DNA from: Coneutiohabitans sp964457925
GTDB lineage: Bacteria; Zhuqueibacterota; Zhuqueibacteria; Zhuqueibacterales; Zhuqueibacteraceae
Direction of reading: 5' to 3'
Assembly (NCBI GenBank): GCA_964457925.1
Contig: CAYWGH010000027.1
Location: 1-64,000, forward strand
Length of the DNA stretch: 64,000 nucleotides
How positions within the stretch are numbered: position 1 is the stretch's first letter; each line of letters starts with the position of its first letter. The notes beneath the pieces were generated by a model. It made no database searches, was not told where the DNA came from, and worked only from the letters and a program-made list of their open reading frames with translations. This document shows, in pieces, positions 9,801 to 17,856 of the stretch. The position numbers and the translations under genes are program-made.

Positions 9801-10515
9801 AACCTTCTTCCGCGAGCTGGAATTGCCCCAATTGTTCCTGCAGCCGGCTGCGGGTGAAGTATGCTTGCGCGTTCAAATCCTTTTCAGGGAACAGGCGAAA
9901 CAGCCGTTCGGCCTCCTGCAAACCGCGTTGATACTCGCCGGCTTGCGTAAAACTTTCCACCAACAGCAAATGCGCGGTGAGCCGATAACTGCTCTGCGCA
10001 TGTTTGTCCATCATTTCGTAAAGGCCCTTGCGCGCTTGTTCGATCTCCCCGGTTTGCAACAACAACTCGCAAGCTTTGTAAGCCGCCATCGGCGCTTGCG
10101 CGCTGCCCGGATGAAAATAAGCCAGCCGCTGATAGGTCAGCGCGGCATCGCTTGGCTTGCCTTGCGCTTGCTGGCTTTCGGCGAGCAAAAGCAGGGACTC
10201 TGGCAGCGCGGGATGCTGCGGATATCTCATTTCGAACATGCGCAGCGCCTTTTCGGCAGCGGCATAACGTTGCACGGCAAAGTTCGCCTGCCCCAGCAAG
10301 CGCCAGCTCTCCACCGCCTCCGGCGAATCCGGGTAACGTTGCAGCAATGCCTCAAGCTGCGACACGCACAACTCATGATAGCCTTCCTGAAAAAGTTTTT
10401 GCGCGTAGCGCAAGTCCTCGGCGGCGGCAGGATTGGGGGAGGCGGTTTGGGCATGAGTTATCGCGGCATAAAAGCTTACGCCGATCAAAAAGCAAATGAC
10501 AGAGTTGCGGTTCAA
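6838..10515 (-). CDS. Large exported TPR-repeat protein
   Basis: The protein has 1,225 residues from a TTG at 10515 that has an excellent ribosome site (AGGAGAGAGG). An ATG eight codons earlier would precede the signal peptide awkwardly. The N-terminus (VICFLIGVSFYAAITHAQ) is a signal peptide. The rest is an almost continuous array of TPR units, with repeated A-x(3)-Y/F...P elements such as LLQRYPDSPEAVESW, YQELLQRYPKGEWSRQANAR and YFEECIRRFPNTEPSDEARF. These units are of the BamD/CpoB (YbgF) outer-membrane scaffold type. No catalytic domain is seen. It probably acts as a periplasmic scaffold in envelope assembly; lying between an ECF pair and a helicase gene it may be part of the envelope-stress group. 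Confidence 0.85.
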   Translation of the reverse strand: MNRNSVICFLIGVSFYAAITHAQTASPNPAAAEDLRYAQKLFQEGYHELCVSQLEALLQRYPDSPEAVESWRLLGQANFAVQRYAAAEKALRMFEMRYPQHPALPESLLLLAESQQAQGKPSDAALTYQRLAYFHPGSAQAPMAAYKACELLLQTGEIEQARKGLYEMMDKHAQSSYRLTAHLLLVESFTQAGEYQRGLQEAERLFRLFPEKDLNAQAYFTRSRLQEQLGQFQLAEEGYQELLQRYPKGEWSRQANARLAELAFARGDANAALVALARVEADSPTRAEMNEMALRAAEMNVHVGKIPEAAAALQKFDTSVADSASLLSYFYALGAVREKNGEAIAAIEAYRRALALPPGLMAREKKAATKPRHLRQRCFWRSAQLYFEAKNPEAALSICRQYRREYPAGEFRDALLLLEANIQRQGLLNPAHAQKLYFELLEDFPRSVYVDDAQFALAESFTGAGEQQMARLQWQRFVQFYSASELAPAAEKRLRLITEFQPNESPESMRQLTEMLLRAGTNAAADNLGLALARWHYQRRDFSAAAHASREALLEGSVQREAIFLLGASYYQLSEMDRLYDRPSTVRQDSARLLLQELLREESNDRFEHEARVMLARLEINTNAPRSAEMLGRVDAVLSRAENHAELDDLRLWAAMTRKQLAAPNDSLMARQITLALQKIAATEESPHRNQALWELANWQLQQGAVAAATNSLELLRASKVHDTAQARGQLLLAKRLHKLKEYDAALAELQAMRNSFFYCAYADSAQAQMLNVLIAAGRLQEALQLMGDPREHDYVGTDGVDLQRARLEEAAGDYGQAILTYLRFLENHSEAPEAPMALVAAAKLSRRVGAESLAAGYFEECIRRFPNTEPSDEARFQLAEINYDQGDYGEALGLYVAFMQERPDSPFYKEAMKKSVLCWYKTKNAVRAEAEAKAFRERFKDDRESLADFYYAAGELAIQEKNFPVAEEAFKKLSREFRGSEAGILGEYGLGKALLIQNKTQDALETLTAIPGRYPKHPFLPTVYLGLGDFYLANQQWDNAIEAFKQVVKDSTFDNNYKLGTRSLIDVYDRMGLKDRALALARHYVSRFPDDAKAFDLRMKIALLLNDLQQYDDAISLLRSLKPFADAAAEPEVQYYIGKSYMNAGRFEPAIAELLRVKFFSKPTKLPWDVIAMYDAAICYTRLNHCAKAKQLFQRIVREQGAASEFGRFANIKITELGPCPEAN

Positions 10516-10560
10516 TTCCTCTCTCCTGAAAATTAGCATCCCCGACTAGGCTTTGGAGCG

Positions 10561-12780
10561 TCAAATAAGCCTGAGATTGCCATACTTCACCAAAATTTTC
10601 TTTTGCCCGGCGTTGTCAAAGTGCACGGTCACTTTCATGCTATCGCCGCTGCCGTCTACCGAGACAATACGGCCGCGGCCGAAAGAGGCGTGCATCACCC
10701 AGCGTCCGGCGCGCACCACGCTGACCTCCTGCGATTCATCTTCATAAACCGGCATACTGGTGTCCGGCTCCGGCTCGTTTTCATAATCATAAAAACGCTG
10801 GCGGCGGACGACGGCTTGCTTGAGCAGCCGCTCATCCAGCTCAGCAAGAAAACGTGACGGGTGGCAATGATTCGCGCCGCTGCCATAACGCGAGCGCGAT
10901 TGACTGTGTGAGAGATACAGCTTTTCTTGCGCGCGAGTGGCGCCAACATAAAACAGGCGCCGTTCTTCTTCGAGATCAGATTCATCAGCATTTTCATCGC
11001 CGCGCAGCAGCGGGAACAGGCCTTCCTCCAAGCCGGCCATAAACACGATGGGAAATTCCAGGCCTTTTGCACTGTGCAGCGTCATGAGCGTAACCGCATT
11101 GCCCTTGGTATCCCAGTTGTCGATATCCGTGATCAAGGCCACACGTTCGAGGAAAGTGTCGATGGTTGCGCCGGGGTTTTGCACGGCAAACTCGCCGATG
11201 GCCAGCATCAACTCACGAATGTTTTCAATGCGTTCCTGCTCATCCTCCTGCTTGAGTTGTTGAACAAGATTCAGCTCGTCCACCAACGCATTGCACCATT
11301 CCGGCAGCGATAACTTGTTTTTGAGTTGAATGTATTTATTGAGAAAGCGATGAAACTCGAGAATCTTGTTGCGCAAACCTGCGGAAATGCTGGTGATTTC
11401 CGCCACACGTTCGAACGCCTGAAAGGTGGTGATTTGCTGCGTTTGGGCAAACTGCTCCAGTTTATTGATCGTCACATCGCCGATGCCGCGCAACGGGAAA
11501 TTAATCACGCGGCGCAAGCTCACACCGTCAGCCGGGTTCGCGATGACGCGCAGGTACGCAAGAACGTCTTTGACTTCTTTGCGCTCATAAAAGCGCAAGC
11601 CGCCGATGATGATATAGGGAATGCCGTTGCGGCGCAACACATCTTCGATCAAACGTGACTGCGCATTCGTGCGGTAGAGAATGGCAAAATCACGAAAACT
11701 GCGACCATAGTTCCGGCCTTCGCCGCTTTGCCGTCCGAGCTCTTCACGAATCTTGTCGTGAATCGTTTCGGCTTCATGATATTCATTCGCTGCCGTCAGC
11801 ACGATCACACGTTCACCTTCTTCGCGCCGCGTCCAGAGCTGCTTCGGCATGCGATTTTTGTTGTTGACGATAACGGAGTGGGCCGCGCTTAAAATATTAG
11901 CGGTGGAACGATAATTCTGTTCGAGGCGAAATATCTTGCAGTCGGGAAAGTCGTGTTCAAAATCCAGGAGGTTGCGCACTTCGGCGCCGCGCCAGCGATA
12001 GATGGATTGGTCGTCGTCGCCGACGACGAAAATATGGCGTTTGGCGCCCGCCAGCGCCTTCAACCAAATATACTGCGCGCGATTCGTATCCTGAAACTCA
12101 TCGACGAGCAGATAGTGAAAGCGGCGCTGATAGTTCTGCAAAATCTCCGGATGCTTTTGAAACAAGGTCAGCGGTTTGAGCAGCAAATCGTCGAAATCCA
12201 TCGCATTGTTTTCGCGCAAGCGCTGTTGATAGACTTCATACACGCGCGCAAGAACTTCCTCCTGCTGTGAGGGCTTGTGAAAATCAAAATAGTTTTCCGG
12301 GTGAATAAACCCATTCTTCGCTTTTGAAATGCGGTGCCGCGCCTGTTGAGCAGACAAATGCTCGTGCGGCACCGACATCTCTTCGAGAATGCGGCGCAGC
12401 AACGCGATTTGATCTTCCGTATCGAAAATGCTGAATTGCCGGGTAAAACCCAAACGATCCGCGTCCAGCCGCAGCATACGCGCGCAGATCGAATGAAAGG
12501 TGCCCAACCACAGTTTGGCCGTGCTTTCACGCTGGCCCGGAACGCTGGCGAGCAAGCGTTGCACACGTTCACGCATTTCCTGGGCGGCTTTATTGGTAAA
12601 GGTGACCGCCAGAATGTTTTCCGCGGGCACCAAATTCTGCTGGATCAAATAGGCGATGCGATGGGTCAGCACCCGCGTTTTACCGCTGCCAGCGCCCGCC
12701 AGCACCAGCACCGGACCTAGCTCCGTTTGCACGGCTTTACGCTGTTCCTCGTTGAGAGACTTGAGCAGTGACGCTCGCAT
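10561..12780 (-). CDS. pcrA: UvrD/PcrA-type superfamily 1A DNA helicase
   Basis: The protein has 739 residues and is complete. Walker A is GAGSGKT (29-35), motif II VDEFQDTN, motif III GDDDQSIYRWRGA, motif IV YRSTANIL and motif V/VI LHSAKGLEFP and FYVGATRAQEKLYL. The C-terminal ~50 residues form the Tudor-like domain of PcrA/UvrD (VHFDNAGQKKILVKYG) that contacts RNA polymerase in this family. It unwinds DNA 3' to 5' in nucleotide excision repair and clears blocked forks. It starts eight bases after mltG ends and is followed closely by the TPR gene, suggesting one transcript. Whether to call it uvrD or pcrA is a matter of naming. Confidence 0.95.
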   Translation of the reverse strand: MRASLLKSLNEEQRKAVQTELGPVLVLAGAGSGKTRVLTHRIAYLIQQNLVPAENILAVTFTNKAAQEMRERVQRLLASVPGQRESTAKLWLGTFHSICARMLRLDADRLGFTRQFSIFDTEDQIALLRRILEEMSVPHEHLSAQQARHRISKAKNGFIHPENYFDFHKPSQQEEVLARVYEVYQQRLRENNAMDFDDLLLKPLTLFQKHPEILQNYQRRFHYLLVDEFQDTNRAQYIWLKALAGAKRHIFVVGDDDQSIYRWRGAEVRNLLDFEHDFPDCKIFRLEQNYRSTANILSAAHSVIVNNKNRMPKQLWTRREEGERVIVLTAANEYHEAETIHDKIREELGRQSGEGRNYGRSFRDFAILYRTNAQSRLIEDVLRRNGIPYIIIGGLRFYERKEVKDVLAYLRVIANPADGVSLRRVINFPLRGIGDVTINKLEQFAQTQQITTFQAFERVAEITSISAGLRNKILEFHRFLNKYIQLKNKLSLPEWCNALVDELNLVQQLKQEDEQERIENIRELMLAIGEFAVQNPGATIDTFLERVALITDIDNWDTKGNAVTLMTLHSAKGLEFPIVFMAGLEEGLFPLLRGDENADESDLEEERRLFYVGATRAQEKLYLSHSQSRSRYGSGANHCHPSRFLAELDERLLKQAVVRRQRFYDYENEPEPDTSMPVYEDESQEVSVVRAGRWVMHASFGRGRIVSVDGSGDSMKVTVHFDNAGQKKILVKYGNLRLI

Positions 12781-12788
12781 TGAATCTT

Positions 12789-13847
12789 TCAGGGGATTTC
12801 CCTCCTCTCCGGCCCCTGCTGGGCTTTGACTTTTTCCCGGCGCACCCGTGCACGCACGCGATCAAAATCAGCTTTGGCATTTAGATGCTGCTGCAAGGTG
12901 TAACTAAAAACATGCGAACCGTCGCCGCGCGCCACGAAATACAAATAGTTTTCGCGCGCCGGCTGCACGGCCGCGCGAATCGATTTAATACCGGGATTGT
13001 TCACCGGCCCGGGCGGCAGCCCGGGATAAATATATGTATTATACGGCGAATCGATTTCCAAATCGCGATACAGCAGCCGTCGCGGCGGCCCCGGCACCAC
13101 GAATTGAATTGTGGGATCGGCCTGCAAAAGAATGCCGGCTCGTAAACGATTGTGATAAACCGCGGAAATCACGGTGCGCTCGCTGTCAATCACCGCCTCG
13201 CCCTCAATTATTGAAGCAAGAGTGACGATCTCATGCAGCGTCATGCCGCTTGCGGCAATACGCTGGCGTAGCGAGTCATCAAGCCGGCGTTGAAATTCAC
13301 GCACGAGCATGGTGATGATCTCGCGCGGCGTTGCGCCCCAATAAATATTATAGGTGTTCGGGTAAAGATATCCTTCCAAGTGCGGCGCGCCAACGCCCAG
13401 CTCACGAGCGAAGGAAGAATCCGAAACCAATCGCAGAAACTCGTTTGCATCCAGTCCTAGCTCGCGCTGCAGAATCGCGGCATAGTCTTCGGAGGTTTTA
13501 CCTTCAGGCAGGGTCACCCGCTCTTCCATGCTTTTGCCTGAGCGCAACAGGCTCAGCAAATCTTTCAGCGAAAGCCCCGGCGCGATGGCATACTTCCCGG
13601 CTTTCAGCGGCCGGTTGCGGTCTACCAGCTTTGCCGCCAACAAGAATTTGTTGCGATCGGGAATAATGCCAGCCTGTTGCAAACTATCGGCAATCTGATG
13701 CAGACGCATGCCGCGCGAGACGATAAAATGTGGCCGTGGCGCAGGCTGCGGAACAACCGGCGGCCACAACAAAAAGTACACATAGACGGCAGAACCGCCG
13801 GCAGCAATAATCATCAATCCCAAGGCCGCGAGAAAAAATTTCTTCAT
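12789..13847 (-). CDS. mltG: Endolytic murein transglycosylase MltG (YceG family)
   Basis: The protein has 352 residues. An N-terminal membrane anchor spans about 4-27, a LysM-like subdomain follows (SRGMRLHQIADSLQQAGI), then the YceG catalytic domain with ASIIEGEA, where E215 aligns with the catalytic glutamate of the family, and VYHNRLRAGILLQADPT. It cleaves nascent glycan strands in the periplasm to end elongation. Length and domain order are normal. It precedes the helicase gene with an eight-base spacer. Confidence 0.95.
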   Translation of the reverse strand: MKKFFLAALGLMIIAAGGSAVYVYFLLWPPVVPQPAPRPHFIVSRGMRLHQIADSLQQAGIIPDRNKFLLAAKLVDRNRPLKAGKYAIAPGLSLKDLLSLLRSGKSMEERVTLPEGKTSEDYAAILQRELGLDANEFLRLVSDSSFARELGVGAPHLEGYLYPNTYNIYWGATPREIITMLVREFQRRLDDSLRQRIAASGMTLHEIVTLASIIEGEAVIDSERTVISAVYHNRLRAGILLQADPTIQFVVPGPPRRLLYRDLEIDSPYNTYIYPGLPPGPVNNPGIKSIRAAVQPARENYLYFVARGDGSHVFSYTLQQHLNAKADFDRVRARVRREKVKAQQGPERREIP

Positions 13848-13997
13848 CTATGAGCGAGCGTTGAATTCGAATTGTTTGACGGGCGTACTACTGGGTAAGG
13901 CTAGGGGTAGCCGCGAAGCCTGCTTTCACTCAAAACGCATACACGAAGACAAATGGGCAGCCACATCGCTTCTGCACTAAAGGGGGTTCGGCCACAT

Positions 13998-14762
13998 CTA
14001 GCTCGCATTCGTACGCAAAATCAAAAAGAGATCATAAAAGGCATGCGTGAACGCAACAATACCGATGCCGCGAAAACTAAAAATCATGCCGAGCAAAATA
14101 CCGGCATAAAATCGCTGCACAAATGCAACCATGGAAAACGTTTCGCGCCCCAAAAAATGAAATGCTGAAAAAAGTGCCGCTGAAAATATCAGCGCGCAAA
14201 CCTGCTGCGCGTACGGTTTGCCCGCCAGCACGCGCTGAAGAAACCAGAGTGTCGCGGTAAACACGCCGAGCCGAAACAATAATTCTTCGTAAACTCCCGC
14301 GCCCAGCGCCAGCGCCATTCTTGCCGGTAGAGCAACGCTCTTGTCGCCGAGATTCAGCCAAAGGAATTTAATGGTAAAGGTTTTGTTGGCGACAAGATTC
14401 ATCAACCCGCTAAACAAGACGCCGTAAGCCAGACTTTCCAAAATCGCATAAGGAAAATACGGCGCTTTGATTTGGAGCAGATTGTGCTTCTGCGCATACC
14501 AATAAGCCCAGAACAGTAGAAGCGCAAAAACGATCCACGGCATCCAAAATTCGCGCAGGCCGGCGAACCAAAGCGCGCGTTTGATCATGGATTCGGCGCG
14601 ATTTTGAATCACCACCGCCTGGCCTTGATAAATCAAAGCGCTGCTCGATTCGTAAATCACAAGCAGCAACAACACCATGATCAACCCGAAGAAATGAGCG
14701 CGGCTGACCTTGTGGTAATCCCGCAATCCCTGCGGCAATTTTTCCGTCCAGGCGGCAGGCAT
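13998..14762 (-). CDS. CPBP-family intramembrane metalloprotease
   Basis: The protein has 254 residues and about seven to eight predicted membrane helices. It carries the three CPBP (Abi/CAAX-like) motifs in order: EELLFR, FSAFHF and HAFYD, supplying the Glu and His residues for a metal site inside the membrane. These proteins cleave or process membrane substrates; the substrate here is unknown. A 30-codon ORF with a strong ribosome site ends just before its ATG, and a sigma-70-like promoter lies further upstream (14924-14952). Confidence 0.85.
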   Translation of the reverse strand: MPAAWTEKLPQGLRDYHKVSRAHFFGLIMVLLLLVIYESSSALIYQGQAVVIQNRAESMIKRALWFAGLREFWMPWIVFALLLFWAYWYAQKHNLLQIKAPYFPYAILESLAYGVLFSGLMNLVANKTFTIKFLWLNLGDKSVALPARMALALGAGVYEELLFRLGVFTATLWFLQRVLAGKPYAQQVCALIFSAALFSAFHFLGRETFSMVAFVQRFYAGILLGMIFSFRGIGIVAFTHAFYDLFLILRTNAS

Positions 14763-14765
14763 GCT

Positions 14766-14858
14766 TCATTGCGCTCCACAACGAGCGGAGGGAACAAAAA
14801 AAATGCTGGTCACAATATGCGCCAGCGTCGGTATCACCGAATCCACGATATTCTGCAT
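14766..14858 (-). CDS. Possible 30-residue leader or small hydrophobic peptide upstream of the CPBP protease
   Basis: The ATG at 14858 is preceded by GGAGGAG at ideal distance. The peptide begins MQNIVDSVIPTLAHIVTSIF and ends at a TGA four bases before the ATG of the CPBP gene. The tight spacing suggests translational coupling. It could be a real membrane microprotein, a leader peptide, or just an upstream ORF exploiting the ribosome site; an overlapping ATG at 14873 in another frame runs into the CPBP gene region and looks like a shadow. Nothing in the sequence assigns a function. Confidence 0.4.
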   Translation of the reverse strand: MQNIVDSVIPTLAHIVTSIFFVPSARCGAQ

Positions 14859-14923
14859 AATCCATTCTCCTCCGTGATCGCGCGCGTGCTTGAGCAGCGG
14901 CGGAATATTTTTCAAAACTGCCA

Positions 14924-14952
14924 AAGATAGATAACCCCCCTAGTAATGTCAA
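14924..14952 (-). promoter_or_regulatory. Sigma-70-like promoter for the small ORF / CPBP gene
   Basis: On the minus strand TTGACA is followed by a 17-base spacer and TATCTT. The spacer contains CTAGGGGGG just before the -10 box. A similar CTAGGGG sits at the same place in the argG-fusion promoter (19687-19714). The start site would fall about 60 bases before the 30-codon ORF. Confidence 0.55.
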
Positions 14953-15011
14953 CTAAATTTTCGAACCAAAACGTTCATGCTTTGCGCTTCATGGTGAAAG
15001 CAACGAATCAC

Positions 15012-15530
15012 TCAGGACACTTTCAAGTTGTTCGAATCCAGCACGGGCAATTCAAAGGTCGAGGGTGTTTCGTTATTTTCTGTAATACGCAGCCCTTTCG
15101 ATGCCACAATTTTTCGCCATTTGGCATCCAACTCTGCCGGCACTTTGAGACGAAACCGGCGCCAGCGGTTCTTGGTAACGATCACATAAAAATTTTTATC
15201 CGAGGAGCGCCGAATGTCAACAATATTCACCCAAAGCGTTAACAGCGCATTCGCCATAATGCCGCGTTCGCTGATTTTGCGCAACGGTACGGCGGAAAAA
15301 ATGTAGACGCCAATCAGCAGCAGCAGCAGGTATTCCGGATCACGCTTGAAGAGGAACAACGCCGACATCGTTAAGAAACTGAGCAGCGCCAGGCCATAGT
15401 ACATACCGGCATCCGTTCGTTTCCAAACAATGTGCTGATTGTTGCGTTGGTACAACCAATACAGGCGCAGGATAACAAAGTAGGCATAGCACAGGATGAG
15501 TATCCAGCCGAGATACTCGAAAAGGATCAT
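15012..15530 (-). CDS. Membrane protein of unknown function
   Basis: The protein has 172 residues from the ATG at 15530, which has AGGAG seven bases upstream; a start nine codons earlier (15557) lacks one. Three hydrophobic helices fill the first ~110 residues (ILFEYLGWILILCYAYFVIL; YYGLALLSFLTMSALFLF; YLLLLLIGVYIFSAVPL). A cytoplasmic-looking tail then has RGIMANALLTLWVNIVDI, a beta-like stretch FYVIVTKNRWRRFRLKVP and a Leu/Lys-rich end. The tail recalls small 'DUF5673-like' membrane proteins, but I cannot confirm the family. It lies downstream of argD on the same strand with a 60-base gap. Confidence 0.6.
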   Translation of the reverse strand: MILFEYLGWILILCYAYFVILRLYWLYQRNNQHIVWKRTDAGMYYGLALLSFLTMSALFLFKRDPEYLLLLLIGVYIFSAVPLRKISERGIMANALLTLWVNIVDIRRSSDKNFYVIVTKNRWRRFRLKVPAELDAKWRKIVASKGLRITENNETPSTFELPVLDSNNLKVS

Positions 15531-15617
15531 CGCGCGTCTCCTTTTGCATGGCAGCATTTTTTGTTATTGGCGGCGCTTTCTCCGGCGCCTCAAACGCCAA
15601 AGCCGTGCGTCAAGCAT

Positions 15618-16754
15618 TCAACTATTTTTTAGGACAGCAGCGAAACTCTCAAGAAACTGATCGGCTTGCGCTTTTGCCAACGTCAACGGCGGCAAAAGCC
15701 GTATCGTGTTGGGATCATGCGCGGCGCCCGTGAAAATCTTGTGTTCGAATAACAATTTTTTCCTGGTTTCCGCGCAGGCAGATTCCAATTCAACCCCGAT
15801 CATCAATCCTCGGCCACGCACTGCGCGAATACCCCGGGCAAGCGATTGCAAGTGGCGCAATAAATAATCGCCGAGCGCGCGGCTGTTCTCAATGAGATTT
15901 TCCTGAACGAGAACATCGAGAACAGCGACAGCTGCGGCGCATGCCAGATGATTGCCGCCGAACGTCGTTCCGAGCAGGCCGTGCGAGGCTTTGAATTTGG
16001 GGTGAATCAACACGCCGGCGACGGGGAATCCGTTGCCCATGCCTTTGGCAATCGTTATCACATCCGGGCGAATGCCGGAAAATTGGTGCGCAAAAAATTT
16101 TCCGGAACGGCCGTAACCGGATTGAATCTCATCGAGAATCAACACGGCGCCGGATTGCTGGCACCCGGCTTGCAGTTTTTGCAAGAATTCCGCAGTGGGG
16201 ACATGAATCCCGCCGATGCCTTGAATGCCTTCGATAATCACCGCGCAAACATCGTCGCGTTCCAAAACGCCTTGTAAGGCCTGCTCGTCATTCAACGGTA
16301 GAAAAATGACATGGTGATCCCGATTCAATGGCGCGCGAATCTTGGCATTATCCGTCGCCGCCACGGCGGCGGAAGTGCGGCCATGAAACGAATGCGTAAA
16401 GGCGACAATGGTTCGCCGGCCGCTCTGAAAGGACGCAAGCTTCAACGCATTTTCATTGGCCTCGGCGCCAGAGTTGCACAAGAACAACTGATAATCGCCA
16501 TAACCTGACAACTCACCTAATTTTTGCGCCAATTCCACCTGCAAAGGTATGTGCACGAAATTGGAATAAAAACCGATGCGATTGAGTTGTTCGGTGAGTT
16601 TTTGAACATAATGAGGATGGCTGTGCCCGATGGAAATCACCGCATGCCCGCCATAGAAATCGAGATAGCGCACGCCGTTTTTATCCCACAGATAAACCTC
16701 GCGCGCTTTCACAGGCTCGATTTCATAAAGCGGATAAACATCAAAAAGTTGCAT
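15618..16754 (-). CDS. argD: Acetylornithine aminotransferase
   Basis: The protein has 378 residues, a class III PLP-dependent aminotransferase. It shows NSGAEANENALKLA, the LDEIQSGYGRSG motif with D208, and IAKGMGNGFP with Lys237 forming the Schiff base; TTFGGNHLACAAA follows. It converts N-acetylglutamate semialdehyde to N-acetylornithine in arginine synthesis. The same fold also serves lysine (LysJ) or ornithine transamination, but the neighbours argC and argG favour arginine. A 127-base gap separates it from argC; TTGTAA and TAATAA boxes in that gap might allow separate transcription. Confidence 0.9.
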   Translation of the reverse strand: MQLFDVYPLYEIEPVKAREVYLWDKNGVRYLDFYGGHAVISIGHSHPHYVQKLTEQLNRIGFYSNFVHIPLQVELAQKLGELSGYGDYQLFLCNSGAEANENALKLASFQSGRRTIVAFTHSFHGRTSAAVAATDNAKIRAPLNRDHHVIFLPLNDEQALQGVLERDDVCAVIIEGIQGIGGIHVPTAEFLQKLQAGCQQSGAVLILDEIQSGYGRSGKFFAHQFSGIRPDVITIAKGMGNGFPVAGVLIHPKFKASHGLLGTTFGGNHLACAAAVAVLDVLVQENLIENSRALGDYLLRHLQSLARGIRAVRGRGLMIGVELESACAETRKKLLFEHKIFTGAAHDPNTIRLLPPLTLAKAQADQFLESFAAVLKNS

Positions 16755-16881
16755 GAATTAACCCTTGAGGTTTATTAGACCGGAAACATTGCCTTACAAC
16801 CTTCGCATTTCTGGCCGCTGTTGCAAAAAACGTTTCTGTATTGCGTGCCGCATTGAGGCCACCTTCTCAACGGCACTAACC

Positions 16882-17856
16882 TCAATAACCAATCGCCTTC
16901 AATTTTAATCCGGATGTCTCATCTAACCCAAACATCAAATTCATGTTTTGCACGGCCTGGCCCGATGCGCCTTTCACGAGATTGTCGATCACACTAATGA
17001 TGAGGAGTTTGCTGCCGTGTTTTTCGAGATACAACACACAGTTGTTGGTGTTCACCACCTGTTTGACGTCAGGGTTCTTCCGGCTGAGATGAACGAAAGG
17101 ATGCTGTCTGTAATAATTTGAATAGATTTCATAGGCCTCTGCAAGAGACAACGCTGAATCCAGATAAAGCGCGCTGAGAATGCCGCGCGAGAAATTACCG
17201 CGCATGGGAATGAAATTGATGTGAATCTCTTCCTTGGGCTGCAACTGTTTCAGGCTTTGATAAATCTCGCCGAGATGTTGATGCTCGAAAGCTTTATAGA
17301 CTTGCACATTGTTATTGCGCCAGCTGAAATGGCTGGTTTCGGCAAGCCCCTGCCCGGCGCCGGTTGAACCGGTAATCGCGCTGACATGCACTTCACCGCG
17401 CAGCCGCCCGGAATGTGCCAGCGGCAAAAGCGCGAGTTGAATGCCGGTGGCAAAACATCCGGGATTTGCCACACGCGAGGCGCGCGCAATTGCGGCTCTA
17501 TTCAACTCGGGCAAGCCGTAAACGAACCCGTGATCCGGTTTGCGCGCCAGGCGATGATCCTGGCTGAAATCAATAATCTTGACCTGTGCGGCCGGGCGGT
17601 TGTTGCTTAAATATTTTTCCGCTTCACCGTGCCCCAAACAGAGAAAAAGAACATCGAGGTCATCAGCGATTTCATCGGCGAATTTGAGGTCGCGCTCGCC
17701 GAGCAGATCGCCATGAATGTCTGCGATGGGTTTGCCCGCATAAGTGCGGCTGTACGCCGAGCGAATGTCGGCATGCGGATGAGGCATGAGAATGCGAAGC
17801 AACTCGCCGCCGGTGTAGCCGCTGGCGCCGGCAATGCCGATTTTAACTTTGTTCAT
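16882..17856 (-). CDS. argC: N-acetyl-gamma-glutamyl-phosphate reductase
   Basis: The protein has 324 residues. The N-terminal Rossmann motif is GIAGASGYTGGELL and the catalytic cysteine is Cys134 in ANPGCFAT. It is of the shorter, Bacteroidota-like AGPR type. It reduces N-acetylglutamyl phosphate to the semialdehyde with NADPH. Its start overlaps the end of the upstream argG fusion by 14 bases, so the two are translationally coupled; argD follows. argB, argF and argH are not in the window. Confidence 0.95.
   Translation of the reverse strand: MNKVKIGIAGASGYTGGELLRILMPHPHADIRSAYSRTYAGKPIADIHGDLLGERDLKFADEIADDLDVLFLCLGHGEAEKYLSNNRPAAQVKIIDFSQDHRLARKPDHGFVYGLPELNRAAIARASRVANPGCFATGIQLALLPLAHSGRLRGEVHVSAITGSTGAGQGLAETSHFSWRNNNVQVYKAFEHQHLGEIYQSLKQLQPKEEIHINFIPMRGNFSRGILSALYLDSALSLAEAYEIYSNYYRQHPFVHLSRKNPDVKQVVNTNNCVLYLEKHGSKLLIISVIDNLVKGASGQAVQNMNLMFGLDETSGLKLKAIGY

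Noticed and set aside
13901..13915. Small palindrome GGCTAGGGGTAGCC upstream of mltG
   Set aside because: Only five base pairs, no T-tract and no link to a promoter.
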